Shown one piece after another: positions 11,481 through 23,583 of a stretch of 60,078 bases of DNA. This DNA comes from Neurospora tetrasperma FGSC 2508. Lineage: Eukaryota > Ascomycota > Sordariomycetes > Sordariales > Sordariaceae. The stretch is taken from the NCBI RefSeq assembly GCF_000213175.1, contig NW_009799101.1:4636394-4696471 (forward strand), given 5' to 3'. Every line of letters starts with the position of its first letter. Within the stretch, counting starts at the first letter, position 1. A program made the position numbers and the translations under genes. The notes below the pieces were generated by a model. It did no database searches and was not told the DNA's origin. It saw nothing but the letters and a program-made list of their open reading frames with translations.

Positions 11481-12307
11481 AGGGGGATTCACTCCTTCAC
11501 TCGGGAGGAATAGGGCCAGATCGATCCTCGTTATAGGCGGACAGGCGGGCGGTAGGGAAAAAAAATCAGGTTAATTATAAAGATCAGGGGGTCATGATGA
11601 GTTGCATTACAGCGGCGTTTGTACACGGTTAAGTCAAAAGGACCGCGGTTCAGGGCGTTTGGTTCTTTCTTTTTTATGTTTTGGCAGGACCCTAGTTTAG
11701 AGATGGTCTTTTCAAGAATCTCGTGGATAACGTTATAAACATGGATGCAGCTATCTTGTGACGTGGAACAGTGATGTTGCTTTGCTTGACATGACATGTA
11801 ATGTACAGTAGTATACACAGATTGGGACGGCACGCTTGATGTTCCGAACTGAAGTGACCCGTAGACCTAATCGACTGGTGTGACGGCTGCTGCTAGCTGT
11901 TTGTTATCTGAAATGGCGCTTGAATAGAGGCCGTCGATGAGACCATATCTTGGTGTGATGTCCGGTGTGTGAAGCCGTTGTAACTCCAGAACATTGTTGT
12001 AGTTTCAGTCGTATAGACCGGGCCATCCTAAGTCCTTCCTGGCAAGCAGACCACAGCTCCGTCAGATATCAACAAAGTGATGTTCCGTACTTGGCGCTCC
12101 TCGTCAGTCATTACCGCAGCACAGCCAACCCAAGCTGAGCCAACACCCAAAATATCCACAAGGTCACCAGTCACCACAATGACACATCCCACCCAGCAGG
12201 GTATTCATATTCATTCCATCTTGATTCTCGCTCATCCATCGTACATTTATCCCCCCCCCCCCCTCTTCCATTTCTCCCCCTGCGTTTATACCCCCATGAT
12301 CAATCAA
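11481..12307. other. Convergent intergenic region, no gene seen
   Basis: 3' flanks of rpb9 (+) and the uL14m gene (-). A run of 13 C lies at 12251-12263. Open frames are short and without coding character. Confidence 0.6.
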
Positions 12308-13128
12308 TCAAGCCTGCATAGGCGCCATGCTCAATATCTTGCTCCACTTTTTCTTTCGCAGTTCCTGGCCCACAACCCCATTGATGCGCGATCCGATCGG
12401 GTCGCCGGCCTTGTTGATCAAGACACAGGCGTTATCGTCGAACCGGACGACCGAACCATCGCGTCGCTGGACTTTTTGCTTGGTGCGCACTACCACGGCG
12501 TGGCGGATGTCGCCGCGCTTCACTTTGGTGGCGGCCGAAGAGGCGGCCATACCGGCCGAGTCGGCGCCGCGCTGTTTTTGGACGACTACTACTATGCGGT
12601 CGCCTGGGGGGTGTTAGTACTTTGTGAAGGGGGGGAGGAGAAAACACAAAAGGAGGGGGGGGGACAGGAGGGCAGAAAGGGGAGGGGGGGATAAGAGGGG
12701 GAGGCGGGGAAAGGAGAGGGGAGGGGATATGGGGGGGAGGGAAAGGAAAGAGAAAGGGAAGGGAGGCAAGTATGATATGTGTATAGGGCCAGAGGTTCCT
12801 TGGTCGGACGAGAAGAATCGGACGGGATGGGACGGGTATAACGGCGACGACGGTGTTGGGGTATGAAAGAGGGATCGGGTAGTTCGTATAGATATGATAT
12901 GCTCGAGTCGACGATGGGTTCATGGGTATATAATGGAATTCAAAAGCATACCAATAGAAGCATGCCTCTTTTGGCCGACAACCATGGCGCATTCCACCAG
13001 GGCAGCACCCGAGTTGTCGATGCAGTTGAGCATCGTCTGTTTACAATTCGCATGGTTAGCAACAGCACTTTTCCCTCTGTTTCGGTACAAACACAACAAA
13101 TGGAAGAACTAACCTTTAATTGAATCAT
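12308..13128 (-). CDS. mrpl38: Mitochondrial large-subunit ribosomal protein uL14m
   Basis: Exons on the minus strand 13128-13114, 13036-12952 and 12603-12308 give 131 residues, similar to bacterial L14 (about 122) and yeast Mrpl38 (138). The protein starts [16 protein letters not shown], with the family pattern of conserved NSGA, then [48 protein letters not shown] and the basic end [18 protein letters not shown]. It binds 23S-type rRNA at the subunit interface of the mitoribosome. Intron 1 follows only five codons (donor GTTAGT). Intron 2 is 348 nt and has a strongly strand-skewed G-rich tract on the plus strand (12625-12760); its end has a good branch (TACTAAC) and CAG acceptor. There is no obvious cleavable presequence; import could use internal basic residues. 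Confidence 0.92.
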
Positions 13129-15154
13129 CTTGGGCAACCGGTTACTCTGTCCCTGTTACCGAGCGAGTAGTGGCTAAAGTTGGCTGTCGAGAGGACCGAC
13201 ACCCGGCAACTGAATGGGGATTCCACGGACGCCGCGTATCGATTGATTGATTGATGACCGGCCGGCCGGCTGCTGTCCGTCGTGCCCGCCGGACGCGGGG
13301 ACCCCATCGAAAATTGTTTGCGGGATTCCTTCCAAGTTAGAGGTACGTACCTTGCATTAGGTAAGCAGGCTAAGTAACGCGAGAAAAGAGAGAAGAAGGG
13401 GACGCAGCGAGACGCGCCAAAACTTGGACGAAGAGTGTGGAGCCAATCGGGAGGGGTGTCTCATGCATGCTCTTTAGTGTAGCTGCTTTTTGACTAACGC
13501 TTTGGGGAAGTAGTTGAAGCTCTGAAAGTGTGAGAGTCTGAGGCAACAGAACATGTGAGGACTCAATGACCGTAGTTGATGTTAAGAAGAGCTTGACAAT
13601 GAACACATTTTATAAGAAATCATTATTGGACAATGAACTGTTGAATCGTCTGTATTTGTCAAGGAAGATAATGAGTGCGGCCATTCTGGACATAATCAGA
13701 CAGCTAGCCCATGTACCACCTCAGCCAGCTTGCAAACAGCTCTGCAGATCCTCTGAACTCGATATTTGCTCAGATTCAACCAACTGAAACTACATTGATT
13801 ACCTGTTAGATTTCTACCCAGCAACTTTCAAGACAAGTTACATGTCTAGACAGCGATATATCCATCTCTTGAAAGCGTACTCAAGATGATCGTAGTGAGT
13901 CAAGTCCATCCCCATCTGGTTAGGAACATTCCATCAGCCCTGATCCAACCACCAATGACAACCTCGGCGCAACCAAGCTCCAGCCAGGATGGTGTCTCCC
14001 CAAGTCCCCACTCCCCCGTCGGCTGTTTCTCCAATTGTGTCTTTGGAATTTGGCTAGACCACCGCTACCACGGCAACAGGTGGGATCGTGAAAAGAGGAG
14101 TAAAGAGGCGAAGATTTGCAATAATGGGCCCCTTTTGTTTTGTTTCTTCTCTCTCCCCTTTTTCCCTGTGTTTTGTGACTATGTTTCATATTTCTCCAAT
14201 CGATTTGAGCAGTTTTATCTTGAGCTTCAGCTTATTCTCACCCCAGCTTCACCATCAAACGGTTTGTTGCTGTTCTTCCTGTCACAGCTCTAGGTAGAAT
14301 AGCAAGGCCCTCAAACAAGGCTATTGCCTCATCCCTGCAGCCAAAAGCAAGAAGCCCGCACCACCTTGCAGTTTCCTCGCACTTCTTTCACACTTGAGAG
14401 TTCTCGCACAGCTCGCTCGGCCGAATCCATAGACAAGAAGTACAAGAATACATATGACGGCAACCCGCCTCGCCGGACCACTCCAACTCCATTTCCTCCC
14501 GAATCCCACCAACCACCAACAAGACGACCGCAAAAGGACCCTCACCCAAGCTTGACCTCCATCCCCAGTCATTCCCAGCTCTTCAGCTTTCTCAAGGTTT
14601 CGGCCGCCCGCCCTTCTTTGCAACCTCATTCGCGACCACGTCCTTGTCCTCCCGTCAACCACCAACAACAACAATTCTGTCCCTTTCGATCAAAGCTGCA
14701 GCTTCAGCTTGAATTTCAATACTTTGTGACCTTGGCCGTCACCACCACCACCACCACCATCACTTGACTGCGCCTGTCATTGTCAGCCACTGTCGAGTCG
14801 CATTGGCTGCAATTGGCTTGATCGCAGACGCATCGTGAGACCTGAGGCCGAGAGTGTGCACTATTCACTCACTGTTGGATCAGCCTCAGCTCTCAATTGC
14901 TGACGGAAACAAGAGTGTGCCTTTGTTCGCTCCTTCTCCGATTCGACACCAAGTGATCTGACCACTTTGGCGTATATCGCATCCGCTCTTTCTGTTTGCA
15001 GAGGTGGACCGGGAACTTGCCTTTTCCCCTCCTCCCTCAACCAACACCACATCATTTTAACAAACCAACAAACCGAGGACTTTCAACACGCTTTGATTTA
15101 TCCTCGGACACAATCACTGTCCTTGTCGCAGCAGTCGGTGGCCGACCTTGCACC
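13129..15154. other. Divergent intergenic region between uL14m and set9
   Basis: Contains two promoters and a long leader for set9. Near 13240 there is (GATT)n followed by GGCCGGCCGGC. Positions about 14110-15150 are CT-rich and CA-rich with (ACC)n at 14740-14760, typical of a fungal 5' leader. Open frames such as 14324-14767 have low-complexity translations. I see no further gene. Confidence 0.55.
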
Positions 15155-17588
15155 ATGACGAAACCCCAGGGTACGGGTGGGAAGAAGAAGAACCAGTTGA
15201 CGCTGGCTCAGTTGGCTGCTTACGATGATATCTTGACGGACGCGCTCGTTGACCATGTGAGTATTTTGCGGTGTCCGTGTTTGTGATCGGACGTTTGGTG
15301 GTTGCTGGCTGCTGTGCGCATGCGAACTGATCACTAACCTGGCTCCCCCAATGCAGGCGTACTACTGGACCACCATCCCCAAGAACCGCACATCCTACCA
15401 CCCATCTAGAGGCATCAAGGAGGAGGAGATTACGAAAATCATCCAGAACCACCTAATCGTCGATCCCGACATTGCGACCGCCGAAGAGAAACTGCTTGCC
15501 ACCGACGGACTCAAAAGGTTCTGCAACACGCTCAAGACCCCCCGAGAACAAAATGACTTCAAAGCGCACCTCCGCCGATACATGTCCATCTACCTCCCCG
15601 ACTGCCCCTTTGAGGTCAACGCGACCAACCGCTACACCATTGTCACATACGAGGCCAGCATCACGGCCCGCCGCTTCATTCAGCGCAACGAGACCATCAA
15701 GTATCTGGCTGGCATTCAGGTGGTGATCACGCCCGAGGAGGAATTGGAAATGTCGTTGCGCAAAAAGGACTTTAGTCTGATTGTGAGCAGCAGGAGCAAA
15801 TCCACCAGCTTGTTCATGGGCCCGGCGCGGTTTGCCAACCATGACTGCAATGCCAATGCCAGGCTCATTACCAGAGGGCAGGCAGGCATTGAGATCATTG
15901 CGTGCAGGAACATTGAGGTGGGCGAGGAGATTACGGTGACGTACAGCGAGAGCTACTTTGGCGAGAACAACTGCGACTGCTTGTGTGCGACATGTGAGAG
16001 CAACCTGAGGAACGGCTGGAGGCCGGTGGACGGAGAAGCGGCGGTCCAGAAGAGTATCGAGGACGAGCAGCCGACCGAGTCATCAACGCCTTATTCATTC
16101 CGGAGGAAGAGGCGATATGGGAGTACTGCTCTTCAGGCTTCGCGCACTCCTTCAGTGACGCCCGATATGCGCCCGCGCGTTCTGCGCAAGTCACAGAGCC
16201 AGATGATGCTGGGTGAAAGGACATCGACCACGGATTCGGCTGCTCAGGGACAAGGAGCAGACGGTCTGAGCCGCAAGCGAGCGTTGGAAATGGGTACGCC
16301 CCCTTTTACGCCCACCAAGAAGCAAAAAACCACGCAGTATCCGGTTGTCCCGATTGCTCTTTCGACAGCGCCCTCTAGAGGAAGTTCGGACAATGAGACG
16401 AGCAAAAGTCCTCTCTCGTTCAGCACGACCAATGATAACGTTACGGACGCCACGTCCCAGGGCAGTGAAAGCCCGGGACCCATCATTCTCTCACCAGAAC
16501 CCACTCCTATCAAGCAGGCGATCGGTCTGTTGAAGCAGGAGGAGGGCGTCAACGAGGTGGCCGTTCAGCAGGTCCCGGAAGCGTTCACTCCGCCACCTAG
16601 TCAGCCAACAGAGGAAGAGCCGCCGATGGTGCGCCCTGCATTTGAGCGTTTGGCTGCGCGAGATAGGATGAGCATAGCCAACCTCATTTCAGGCCCCTCG
16701 AGTCCCGCTCCGCCTGTGGTTTTCTCGGTAGCAGAGGTGACAACGCATAGGCCAAAGCCTCAGACTCTGCAAGTTCAAAAGACAGATCAGACAGCTACGA
16801 TCAGCACTTTACAGACGGTTACAGCGGCCGTACAAAAGGAGGCCCCGGTTGTCAAGACCGAGAGCCCCGTCAAGCCTATCGTTGGCCAAGTCGAAAAAAT
16901 CACACAAGTTCAAACTACAACGAAATCATGCACCCCATCGAAACCCAAGGCGCAAGCCGCCGCCTTGCCACAACACCACATGCCCGTATCAACAGCGCCC
17001 CGCGGTCGCGTCCCCCGCGATTATACCCTCACGCCCCTCCTGCTCTCTGAGCCCGAAACGGCCTGGATCATGTGCACCCACTGCGCCTCGGCCTTTGTCC
17101 AAAAGAACGCCTACCTGACCAAGTCCACCTGCCCCCGGTGCGAGCGACACTCCAAGCTGTACGGCTACATGTGGCCCAAGACGGAGAAATATGGGCCCAA
17201 CGACAAGGAGGAGCGCATCCTGGATCATAGAATGATCAATCGGTTCCTTACTGCAGAGGAGGAGGCGAGAGCTAGAGGGAGAGTGTATTGGAGAGAGAGG
17301 ATGGGGAGCAAAGGCAAGCAGGGTTCTTCGGCCCCTTCTATGAAGGGGACTCCTGCTGGGGAAAAGAATGAGCAGTCAGCAAAGAAGGAGCAGAGTCAAG
17401 GACAATACGTCCAGGAACGGTTCGCTGTTCGCAAAAAGGTCAAGGTCCAGGTTAGAAGTACGGTGCCGACGCCTGTGATTATGACTAAGAAGGACGAGGT
17501 GGCGGAGGCGGCTGCGTTGGGATTGAGGCGGAGTGGAAGGGCGAGGAGGGTTAGTGCCAAGCTTGCTGATTGTGAGCTGGACTTTTGA
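15155..17588 (+). CDS. set9: Histone H4 lysine-20 methyltransferase, Set9 family
   Basis: Exons 15155-15256 and 15357-17588 give 777 residues. The N-terminus MTKPQGTGGKKKNQLTLAQL leads into the Suv4-20/Set9-type region (AYYWTTIPKNRTSYHPSR). The SET domain spans roughly residues 130-232, with NHDCNANARL at 195-204 (cofactor pocket) and GEEITVTYSE at 223-232. The post-SET cysteines CDCLCATC follow at 240-247. Family members methylate histone H4 Lys20 in chromatin, linked to DNA-damage signalling and heterochromatin. The long middle (about 280-590) is low-complexity Pro/Ser/Thr. Near residue 600 a second Cys cluster, CTHCASAFV ... CPRCERHSKLYG, forms a C4 zinc ribbon that is common in ascomycete Set9 proteins. 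The single intron has donor GTGAGT and branch CACTAACC. The start context CACCATGACG is good. Confidence 0.93.
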
Positions 17589-18707
17589 TGGCAATGATCA
17601 TGGATAGGTATGGCGATATGAGAGACGAGTAATGGGTTATTTGACTGCGATGGACAAAGTGGGTGCAGTCGGCGGGATTGAAAAGATGAAAGCCAGCGCT
17701 TGGTGGTAATCGTAGTGCGATGAATTAGATATATATGGGTAACAGCATATTTAGCGTAGGCGTCAATTGAGCTGTGTTCAAGCATGCCATAGGTACTCTC
17801 CACGAAACATGTTGACACAACTGTGGAATGTTGACCGTGGACATGTTGTCGCCGACGTTTCCAGCGAGCACTCATCCCCAGAGCATCTCCAGAGTACTTA
17901 CCTTTCCGGACTCAGCGCACATTGAAGGTCCGAACGAACCCAGCACCCCCCATCCCGACGCCGTTAATTCCCATTTCGACAGTCGGTACCCCACGCCCGT
18001 CCACCATCTTGCACTTCCGTATCAGTACAGTACGTACATTTCTTGCCGTTCTCGTGGTCTGAAACTTTCACAAACAGTTGGAGCATCGACGGTTGCGGAT
18101 GGAAAGAACTGAGACTGTCTCATCCCAATCGGAGGAAGCTTTCTCAAGCTCAACTCAAGCTCCCGCAAGCGTTGTATATTCTCACCACCTCTTCTCTGCT
18201 ACCGTCAACTTCAAGTAATCCCGTTCCCGTTCTCCAATACTTGAATGGTACGGTTGTACGTAACGCCAGTGTAACCAATTACAAGCTTGGAAAGCCCGCC
18301 GTGGACCTGCAGCTACAGTACCTCTAAGTATCCACAGGCGACACGAACTGGGAGCGCGACGGACTCAACTGTCAAAGCTTCCACTTCCCCGTCCAACCCA
18401 ACATCTCGTTTTCTCCCCACAACGGAGCTGGAGTGCGTCGTTATCTATTGGCTTGTCTTCTCTCTTATTCCCAATTCATCGTAAGTTCTGATACGCAGCA
18501 TAGTACGTATTGTTTACTCATTGTGATAGCTTGTGGGTGTTGCATCGCGCGCCTAGTCCCCAAATCCACACTCCCCCACACACACACCCACCCTCGACGC
18601 GCGCGCGCAAGGTCAACCGGCAGTCCCAAACTGACATCATTCTCACCACCCTCTCTCTTTAGATTTATATCATTAACGGCACACACCTCCCGTATCGTTA
18701 GCCCACC
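17589..18707. other. Intergenic region between set9 and the BTB gene
   Basis: 3' flank of set9 and the promoter/leader of the BTB gene, ending in CT- and CA-rich sequence with (CG)-rich GCGCGCGC at 18600. No gene is supported; several short open frames have no coding bias. Confidence 0.55.
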
Positions 18708-19705
18708 ATGTCTGAGAGCTTCAACGAAGACATCATCGAGGACTCTCCTGCCGCGCCCTCTGGTGATGTCGAGATGACCGAGAGTGGTGCTGTTGCCGAG
18801 GGCGCCAGCGCGGAGGACGCGCCCGCCAACAAGGACGAGCTCCCCTTTGCTGAGGAGTCGGCCGACTCGCCCCCTCCTCCTCGCGTCACCTTCCTGCAGT
18901 ACCTTTCGAGCCCCATCGTCACCTTGATCGTCGGCACCGGAGACCAGGAGACCGTCCTCACGGCCCATCAGTCCCTCCTCGTCCAGAGCCCCTGGTTCGC
19001 CGAGGCCTGCGCCGACTTTACCGATGATGGCAGCGTATGTTTTCCCATACCCTGAGTCGGACAGACAGTCAAGCTAACCAAGTGGAATTGATACAAACTA
19101 GCCCCGCCAGCTCGAGCTCCCTAACGACGACATCGACGCCATGGGCTGCTTCCTCGAGTTTTTGTATACAGGCGACTACTTCCCCAAAAAGGTTCCCGGC
19201 CAGCGCGCGCTCGAGAAGGACCCGTCGATCCCCGAGGTCGACCTGACGGGCGAGCAGCTGCTCAAGCACGCGCGCGTCTACACGATTGCCGAGAAGTTCG
19301 GCCTCACCAACCTCAAGAACCTGGCCTCGTCCAAGATCCACTGCGTCAACTCGACGGCCAAGGGCGAGATTGCGTACGCGCGCTACGTGTACGAGTTCAC
19401 CTCCAAGGACGACACCACCATTCGCGCGCCCGTGGCCAACTTTTGGGCGACGCGGTCGCATACCCTCCGCGCCGAGGCCGAGGACGAGTTCAGGAACTTG
19501 TGCTTGGAGTTTCCCCAGTTCGGTTACGATGTGCTTAGTGCGTTTTGTCCGGTGGTGGTGGACGCTACCAGTTTGGGAGGAATGAAAGCTGACAAAGAAA
19601 ATAGCCCGCGTCCTCGACGAGAAGCTCAAGCGCGAGCGCAACGAAAAGATGCACCCCGGTACTGGCAGCGCTCGCAAGCGCCCCAGACACAGCAGCCAGG
19701 CTTAA
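18708..19705 (+). CDS. BTB/POZ domain protein
   Basis: Exons 18708-19034, 19102-19537 and 19605-19705 give 287 residues. An acidic, Pro/Ala-rich N-terminus (1-65) precedes a BTB/POZ fold: SPIVTLIVG (beta-1), TAHQSLLVQSPWFAEAC (the F(H/Q)xxLLxxSPxF core), then DIDAMGCFLEFLYTGDYF and LLKHARVYTIAEKFGLTNLK, the usual end of the domain. The last exon adds a basic tail with KLKRERNEKM and ARKRPRHSSQA, likely a nuclear-localisation stretch. Such fungal single-BTB proteins mediate protein interaction, some as adaptors for cullin-3; the partner here is unknown. If intron 3 (19538-19604, branch GCTGAC) is retained the frame runs on into low-complexity sequence, so the spliced form is preferred. The start context CACCATGTC is good. 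Confidence 0.87.
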
Positions 19706-20457
19706 GCGGCGACGCGAATTATCATCATCATCTGAAGCCTGGAATCGACTATCGATATCATCAGCCAACCTATGGAAGATATCTATTGGTGGGAGGACGA
19801 CGCGTAGAAGGAGGACGGAGAGAGTATGGGGAACGAGGGCGGGAAGAAAAAGACCGAGATGGGTTGGTTTATATCACAACAGACACACACGAAAACGAAG
19901 TTTGGTTGCCGCGACAAAAGGAATTCGCAATGGCGGCGGCGGCGGCGTTGGCGTTGGCGCAGATAGGGAACAAACAGACAAACCGATATCAGAAGGGGAG
20001 TATCATATCAAATTCATCAACCATCGGCTGTTTTCTTCGCTTCGTTCAACTATCCATTCCATTGTTATCTCGGCTATCTGGGGTCTACCGCCGCTGATAG
20101 GAATCAATGGGACTGCTTGGGTGTGACCTCGTCGGATGGCGTCGCGTCTCGTTTTTGAGGTGTCTGGTTCACTTTCATCGCCGCATTGTACCATCCATCC
20201 ATATTTACCATTACCATTACCATTAACAAAGGTGAGAAGGGAAATGACATACTATGCACGCTCTGCTCTTCTACTTCTTCTTCCACCATTTGTAATATGT
20301 GGAATCAAAATACGCGTAATGACTGCCCCCCCACCCCAACAAGTATGGTAGGTTCTCCTCGTAGTAGATGCTGCAAGAGGTAGGTAGGGCTTGGTAGCAG
20401 AAGACTTGATAAGCTCACTATCGGAAGCGTCAAAATCAAGTTAGACTATTCCATCTA
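19706..20457. other. 3' flank of the BTB gene
   Basis: Non-coding by appearance. It holds a short GGC repeat at 19931-19946 and (ACCATT)n near 20208-20225. No gene seen. Confidence 0.55.
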
Positions 20458-20531
20458 TCCCTCGTGGCGCAATTGGCTAGCGCGTCAGACTGTTAATCTG
20501 GAGGCTGTAAGTTCGATCCTTACCGAGGGAG
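20458..20531 (+). tRNA. tRNA-Asn (anticodon GUU)
   Basis: A complete 74-nt cloverleaf can be folded by eye. The acceptor stem is TCCCTCG paired with CGAGGGA plus discriminator G. The D arm is GCGC-AATTGGCTA-GCGC. The anticodon arm is TCAGA-CTGTTAA-TCTGG, with GTT as the anticodon. The T arm is GTAAG-TTCGATC-CTTAC. There is no intron and CCA is not encoded. The internal A box (TGGCGCAATTGG) and B box (GTTCGATCC) serve as the polymerase III promoter. Confidence 0.96.
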
Positions 20532-20539
20532 TGTGATTC

Positions 20540-20560
20540 TTTTTTTGTTTTTTTTTTTTT
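20540..20560 (+). terminator. RNA polymerase III T-run terminator of tRNA-Asn
   Basis: Two T-runs, of seven and thirteen T, separated by a single G begin nine bases after the tRNA. This is the usual strong pol III stop signal on the non-template strand. Confidence 0.85.
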
Positions 20561-20802
20561 CCATTTCCTTCCCTATCTTTTCGCTTTTCGCTTTTTACTC
20601 TATGCTATTTGCTGCTTCTGCTGCTTGCACGGTATCTTTTCTTCTACTTTCCTTTCTTTCCTTGTTGTTCAATGTTCTGATATTGTTTTTTTTTTTTTTT
20701 TTTCTCGAAGGGGTACTTTTTTCCCTCAAGATAATCGGACAGGTGAAAGACTCGGGAGATTATGGTACACTGCGTCTTTGACGGAGAGATGAGACACAGA
20801 AT

Positions 20803-20827
20803 GAAGTGAAGTGAAGTGAAGTGAAGT
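20803..20827. repeat. (GAAGT)5 microsatellite
   Basis: Five perfect copies of the 5-bp unit GAAGT. Confidence 0.9.
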
Positions 20828-21130
20828 GGTGGACGATACTCGTGTCTTTCTTTCACTGCACAACATAACATGAAAGTAACCTTCGATACCTACTTACCTA
20901 CCTTACTCATTAAGCAGAAACAGGCCACATGGATTATCACGCAGATGGATCGGTATACTCGAAACCCTGTCAGCAGCTTCAAAAGGTAAGAAGGAGGCGG
21001 CTGGTAGGCATGTCTCTCTTAGGTTACTACTACTCATAGTCCAGTCGTCACTGTCAGCCCTATTCATCTCATATCTCCACACAACAAACCAAACATCTTT
21101 TTACAACCGTTGTACCAGGCTTCAACTTCA

Positions 21131-21164
21131 AGGCAGACTTCGACTTGAGGCAGACTTCGACTTG
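21131..21164. repeat. 17-bp tandem duplication
   Basis: The unit AGGCAGACTTCGACTTG occurs twice in immediate succession, and a third partial copy (AGGCTGAC) follows. Confidence 0.85.
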
Positions 21165-21742
21165 AGGCTGACATCAATGGAAGCTGCTGAGCATCCAACG
21201 AAGAGTTCCCTTCTGAACTTTGGCCCCCCAGGCACCAAAGCTGGTTTCCGAGACTTGCGAGTTACGACAAAGTTTGTAGCGACACCTCCAATTCCAGTTC
21301 CAAATCCCAAATCCGAAATTCGAAATGTGGCTTGTATAGTAAAGCCTTGCGAGTAAGAGTTGCGAATATGTAGATGCGATGTAAGTTGCTTGAGTGGCTT
21401 GATTAGGACATCAGGTGTTGGGAAACGATAGGATGAAACTGTAGAAGTTCAGAGAGGCGGAACTTGACGAGTTAGATGGGCGGAATAATCTGCCAGACGC
21501 TGGGGGAGATGGATGAGCAGGAGTTTGCGAAGACATGCATTGGTGGCTTTGTCTACCAGCAACAGCCAAGAGCCAAAATGTGTACCTCGAGAATCGAATG
21601 TCAGCGCCGTCGGTCTACGATCACGCAGTGGAATTACAACCCGATCAATGGAATGACGAAGTTCTGAAGCATCCCCGAGTTGATAGTAATGTTAAATTCA
21701 TTATTCATAACCGCATTATCACAACTTACTTCCCGTGTGTAG

Positions 21743-22600
21743 TCACTCCTTCTCCTCGTGCTTCCACCCCAGCACCCGCTCAATCTTTTCCACACTCCAA
21801 AACCCCTTGTTCCCCGATATATCCCCCTTGATCTTTGTGCCGGGCCAATACTTCTTGACCAGCTCCTCATTGCTCAACTTGGCATCCTCGCCCACCACAC
21901 ACCTCTCGGGACTAACCACATTGAAAATCTCGGCTCCCTCAAACTTATCCGCGTTCTGCACAGCGGCCAAGCACGCCCTCGCCGTCGCCTGCGGATGCAC
22001 CCACCCCCAAAGCTGCTTGACGGCCTTCTCGTTGTTCCCCGCATAATCCTCCTCCACCTCCTTCTTGGGCGCCACCTGGTGAATCCTCAAGCACGCAATC
22101 TTCATGCCGGGGAACCACCTCGCAATCGCCCTGGCCTGCATCTCCGCCTCCTCCTTGGCGAGCGCGTACGCGTCCGTCGGCTTCTGGGTGATTTCCTCGT
22201 CAATCGGGAAGTAATCAAATTCCAGCGGCTGGTTCGAGTAGACGAGTCCGATGGCGTTGACGGAAGAAGCATAGCAGAATTTTTGGATGCCCAGCTCGGC
22301 GGCGGCGCGCATCCCGTTGAAGGCGGCACAGACGTTGTTGGAGTGCACTTTGTGGTCGTCCTTGTCGACGGGATCAGGGATGGCGGCCAGGTGGATGACG
22401 GCGTCGCACCCCGCAAAGGCCTTGAGCACGGCGTCGTAGTCGCTGGCGGCGTCGGCGGTGCGCATTTCGGTCTTGGGGGTGGAGGGGTCGGGGTCTTCTG
22501 GGGTGCGGTTGATTTGTACGGTTGCGTGGCCTTGGTTGGCGCAGAGGCGGACGACTTCTTGGCCTACGGTGCCGCGGGCTCCGGTGATGGCGATCTTCAT
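21743..22600 (-). CDS. NAD(P)-dependent epimerase/dehydratase (extended SDR family)
   Basis: A single exon of 285 residues. The N-terminal Rossmann motif is MKIAITGARGTVGQ (GxxGxxG at 7-13), followed by VIHLAAIPDP (NAD-binding LAA element, about 69-77). ASSVNAIG at 111-118 supplies the catalytic Ser, and Y145-x3-K149 in DAYALAKEEA is the catalytic pair. The late motif GAEIFNVVSPE and the length fit small atypical or extended SDRs acting on sugar or related substrates; the substrate cannot be read from sequence. No signal peptide, so likely cytosolic. The gene is compact, has strong C-ending codon bias and starts in CATGGCGATC-like good context on the minus strand. Confidence 0.9.
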   Translation of the reverse strand: MKIAITGARGTVGQEVVRLCANQGHATVQINRTPEDPDPSTPKTEMRTADAASDYDAVLKAFAGCDAVIHLAAIPDPVDKDDHKVHSNNVCAAFNGMRAAAELGIQKFCYASSVNAIGLVYSNQPLEFDYFPIDEEITQKPTDAYALAKEEAEMQARAIARWFPGMKIACLRIHQVAPKKEVEEDYAGNNEKAVKQLWGWVHPQATARACLAAVQNADKFEGAEIFNVVSPERCVVGEDAKLSNEELVKKYWPGTKIKGDISGNKGFWSVEKIERVLGWKHEEKE

Positions 22601-23583
22601 GGCGGAGGAGAGAAGACGGGGGTTCTTTGGGTGTGATTTGGTGTGGTGATGGTGAATTGGGTCTTGCGGTGTGGTGTGGTGTTTGTTGATGGAGGTCTAG
22701 AATTGGTGGTTTCGAAGACGGAGAGGAGGAAGGCTTTATGGGCCATTTTCACGGGTAAAGGCGTATGACGTTTACGTGGGGCTCACATCATCGAGATGGA
22801 TGTGGACAACGAATTCACAGGAGAATATGTTCCTGTCGAGCTGCAATGACCGTTGAATTCGGCAAAAGAAAGAGGAAACCGACGTGTAAACATTGGTGAC
22901 ATCATCGATGTTGGACTGCCCCACTCGTGATGGCGGGTTATTTGGGAAAGAATACTTCCGTTGCTTCAACGTCGCAACAAGGAAAAGACAGTGAGCCTTT
23001 TGTGATGTTTATTAATCAATTACAAATGTCTCTAAAGACCCTTGGGGCACGCCCAGCTTGAATGACTATCAGTCAAGGGGGCTCGAGGGGGGCTGCGGAT
23101 TGAAGAGCACAGTGTGAGGGGGGGTTTGTAGACAACAATCTTCCGACCCCTCCCACGACATGGCCATCAAGGTTCTCACCACTCGGACTCCAATGCCGCC
23201 AACAACTGGAAAGCGCAATCTTCACATCAAAACGAAACACTGAAGCAAGCGCCGAGGTTAATTTCAGCAATGGCGAGCCTCATCACCAATATTGGCGTGT
23301 TTCCCGCCTTAACTCGTGAACCAGGCGACTGCCCATCCCTCGACTTGCAACAACCACCGTGACTGCTTACTTGCCTTGTTTACTTGCAACCTACGGCTTC
23401 TTTTCCCCTTCCAATACTTGACACTTGCCTTGAATTGCCTTGTGTGCCACGCTGGCAACATCGACCGCTGTAGCAGCCTTTGGGTCAACAGTCTTGAGCC
23501 TATCAGTTGAATTGAGCGACAATTGCTTGCTGATTTATTCCGAGTACCCAGATCCCAATAACGCAACCCAACGAACAGCGACC
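22601..23583. other. Divergent intergenic region
   Basis: Promoter regions of the epimerase (-) and the small hypothetical gene (+). GTGGT-rich sequence lies at 22640-22685. No gene seen. Confidence 0.55.

Larger units (their letters stand above)
20561..21742. other. Intergenic region, tandem repeats but no gene
   Basis: Contains T-rich low-complexity sequence (20561-20710), a 5-bp tandem repeat and a 17-bp tandem duplication listed separately. Open frames are short. It is the 3' flank of the epimerase gene on the minus strand. Confidence 0.55.

Noticed and set aside
12432-12992. 186-residue Pro-rich minus-strand frame at uL14m
   Set aside because: It reads through the C-rich intron in a different frame from the gene.
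14324-14767. 147-residue plus-strand frame upstream of set9
   Set aside because: Low-complexity leader sequence with (ACC)n; ends well before the set9 start.
21758-22636. 292-residue plus-strand frame opposite the epimerase gene
   Set aside because: Antisense shadow; the minus strand has the clear Rossmann and YxxxK motifs.
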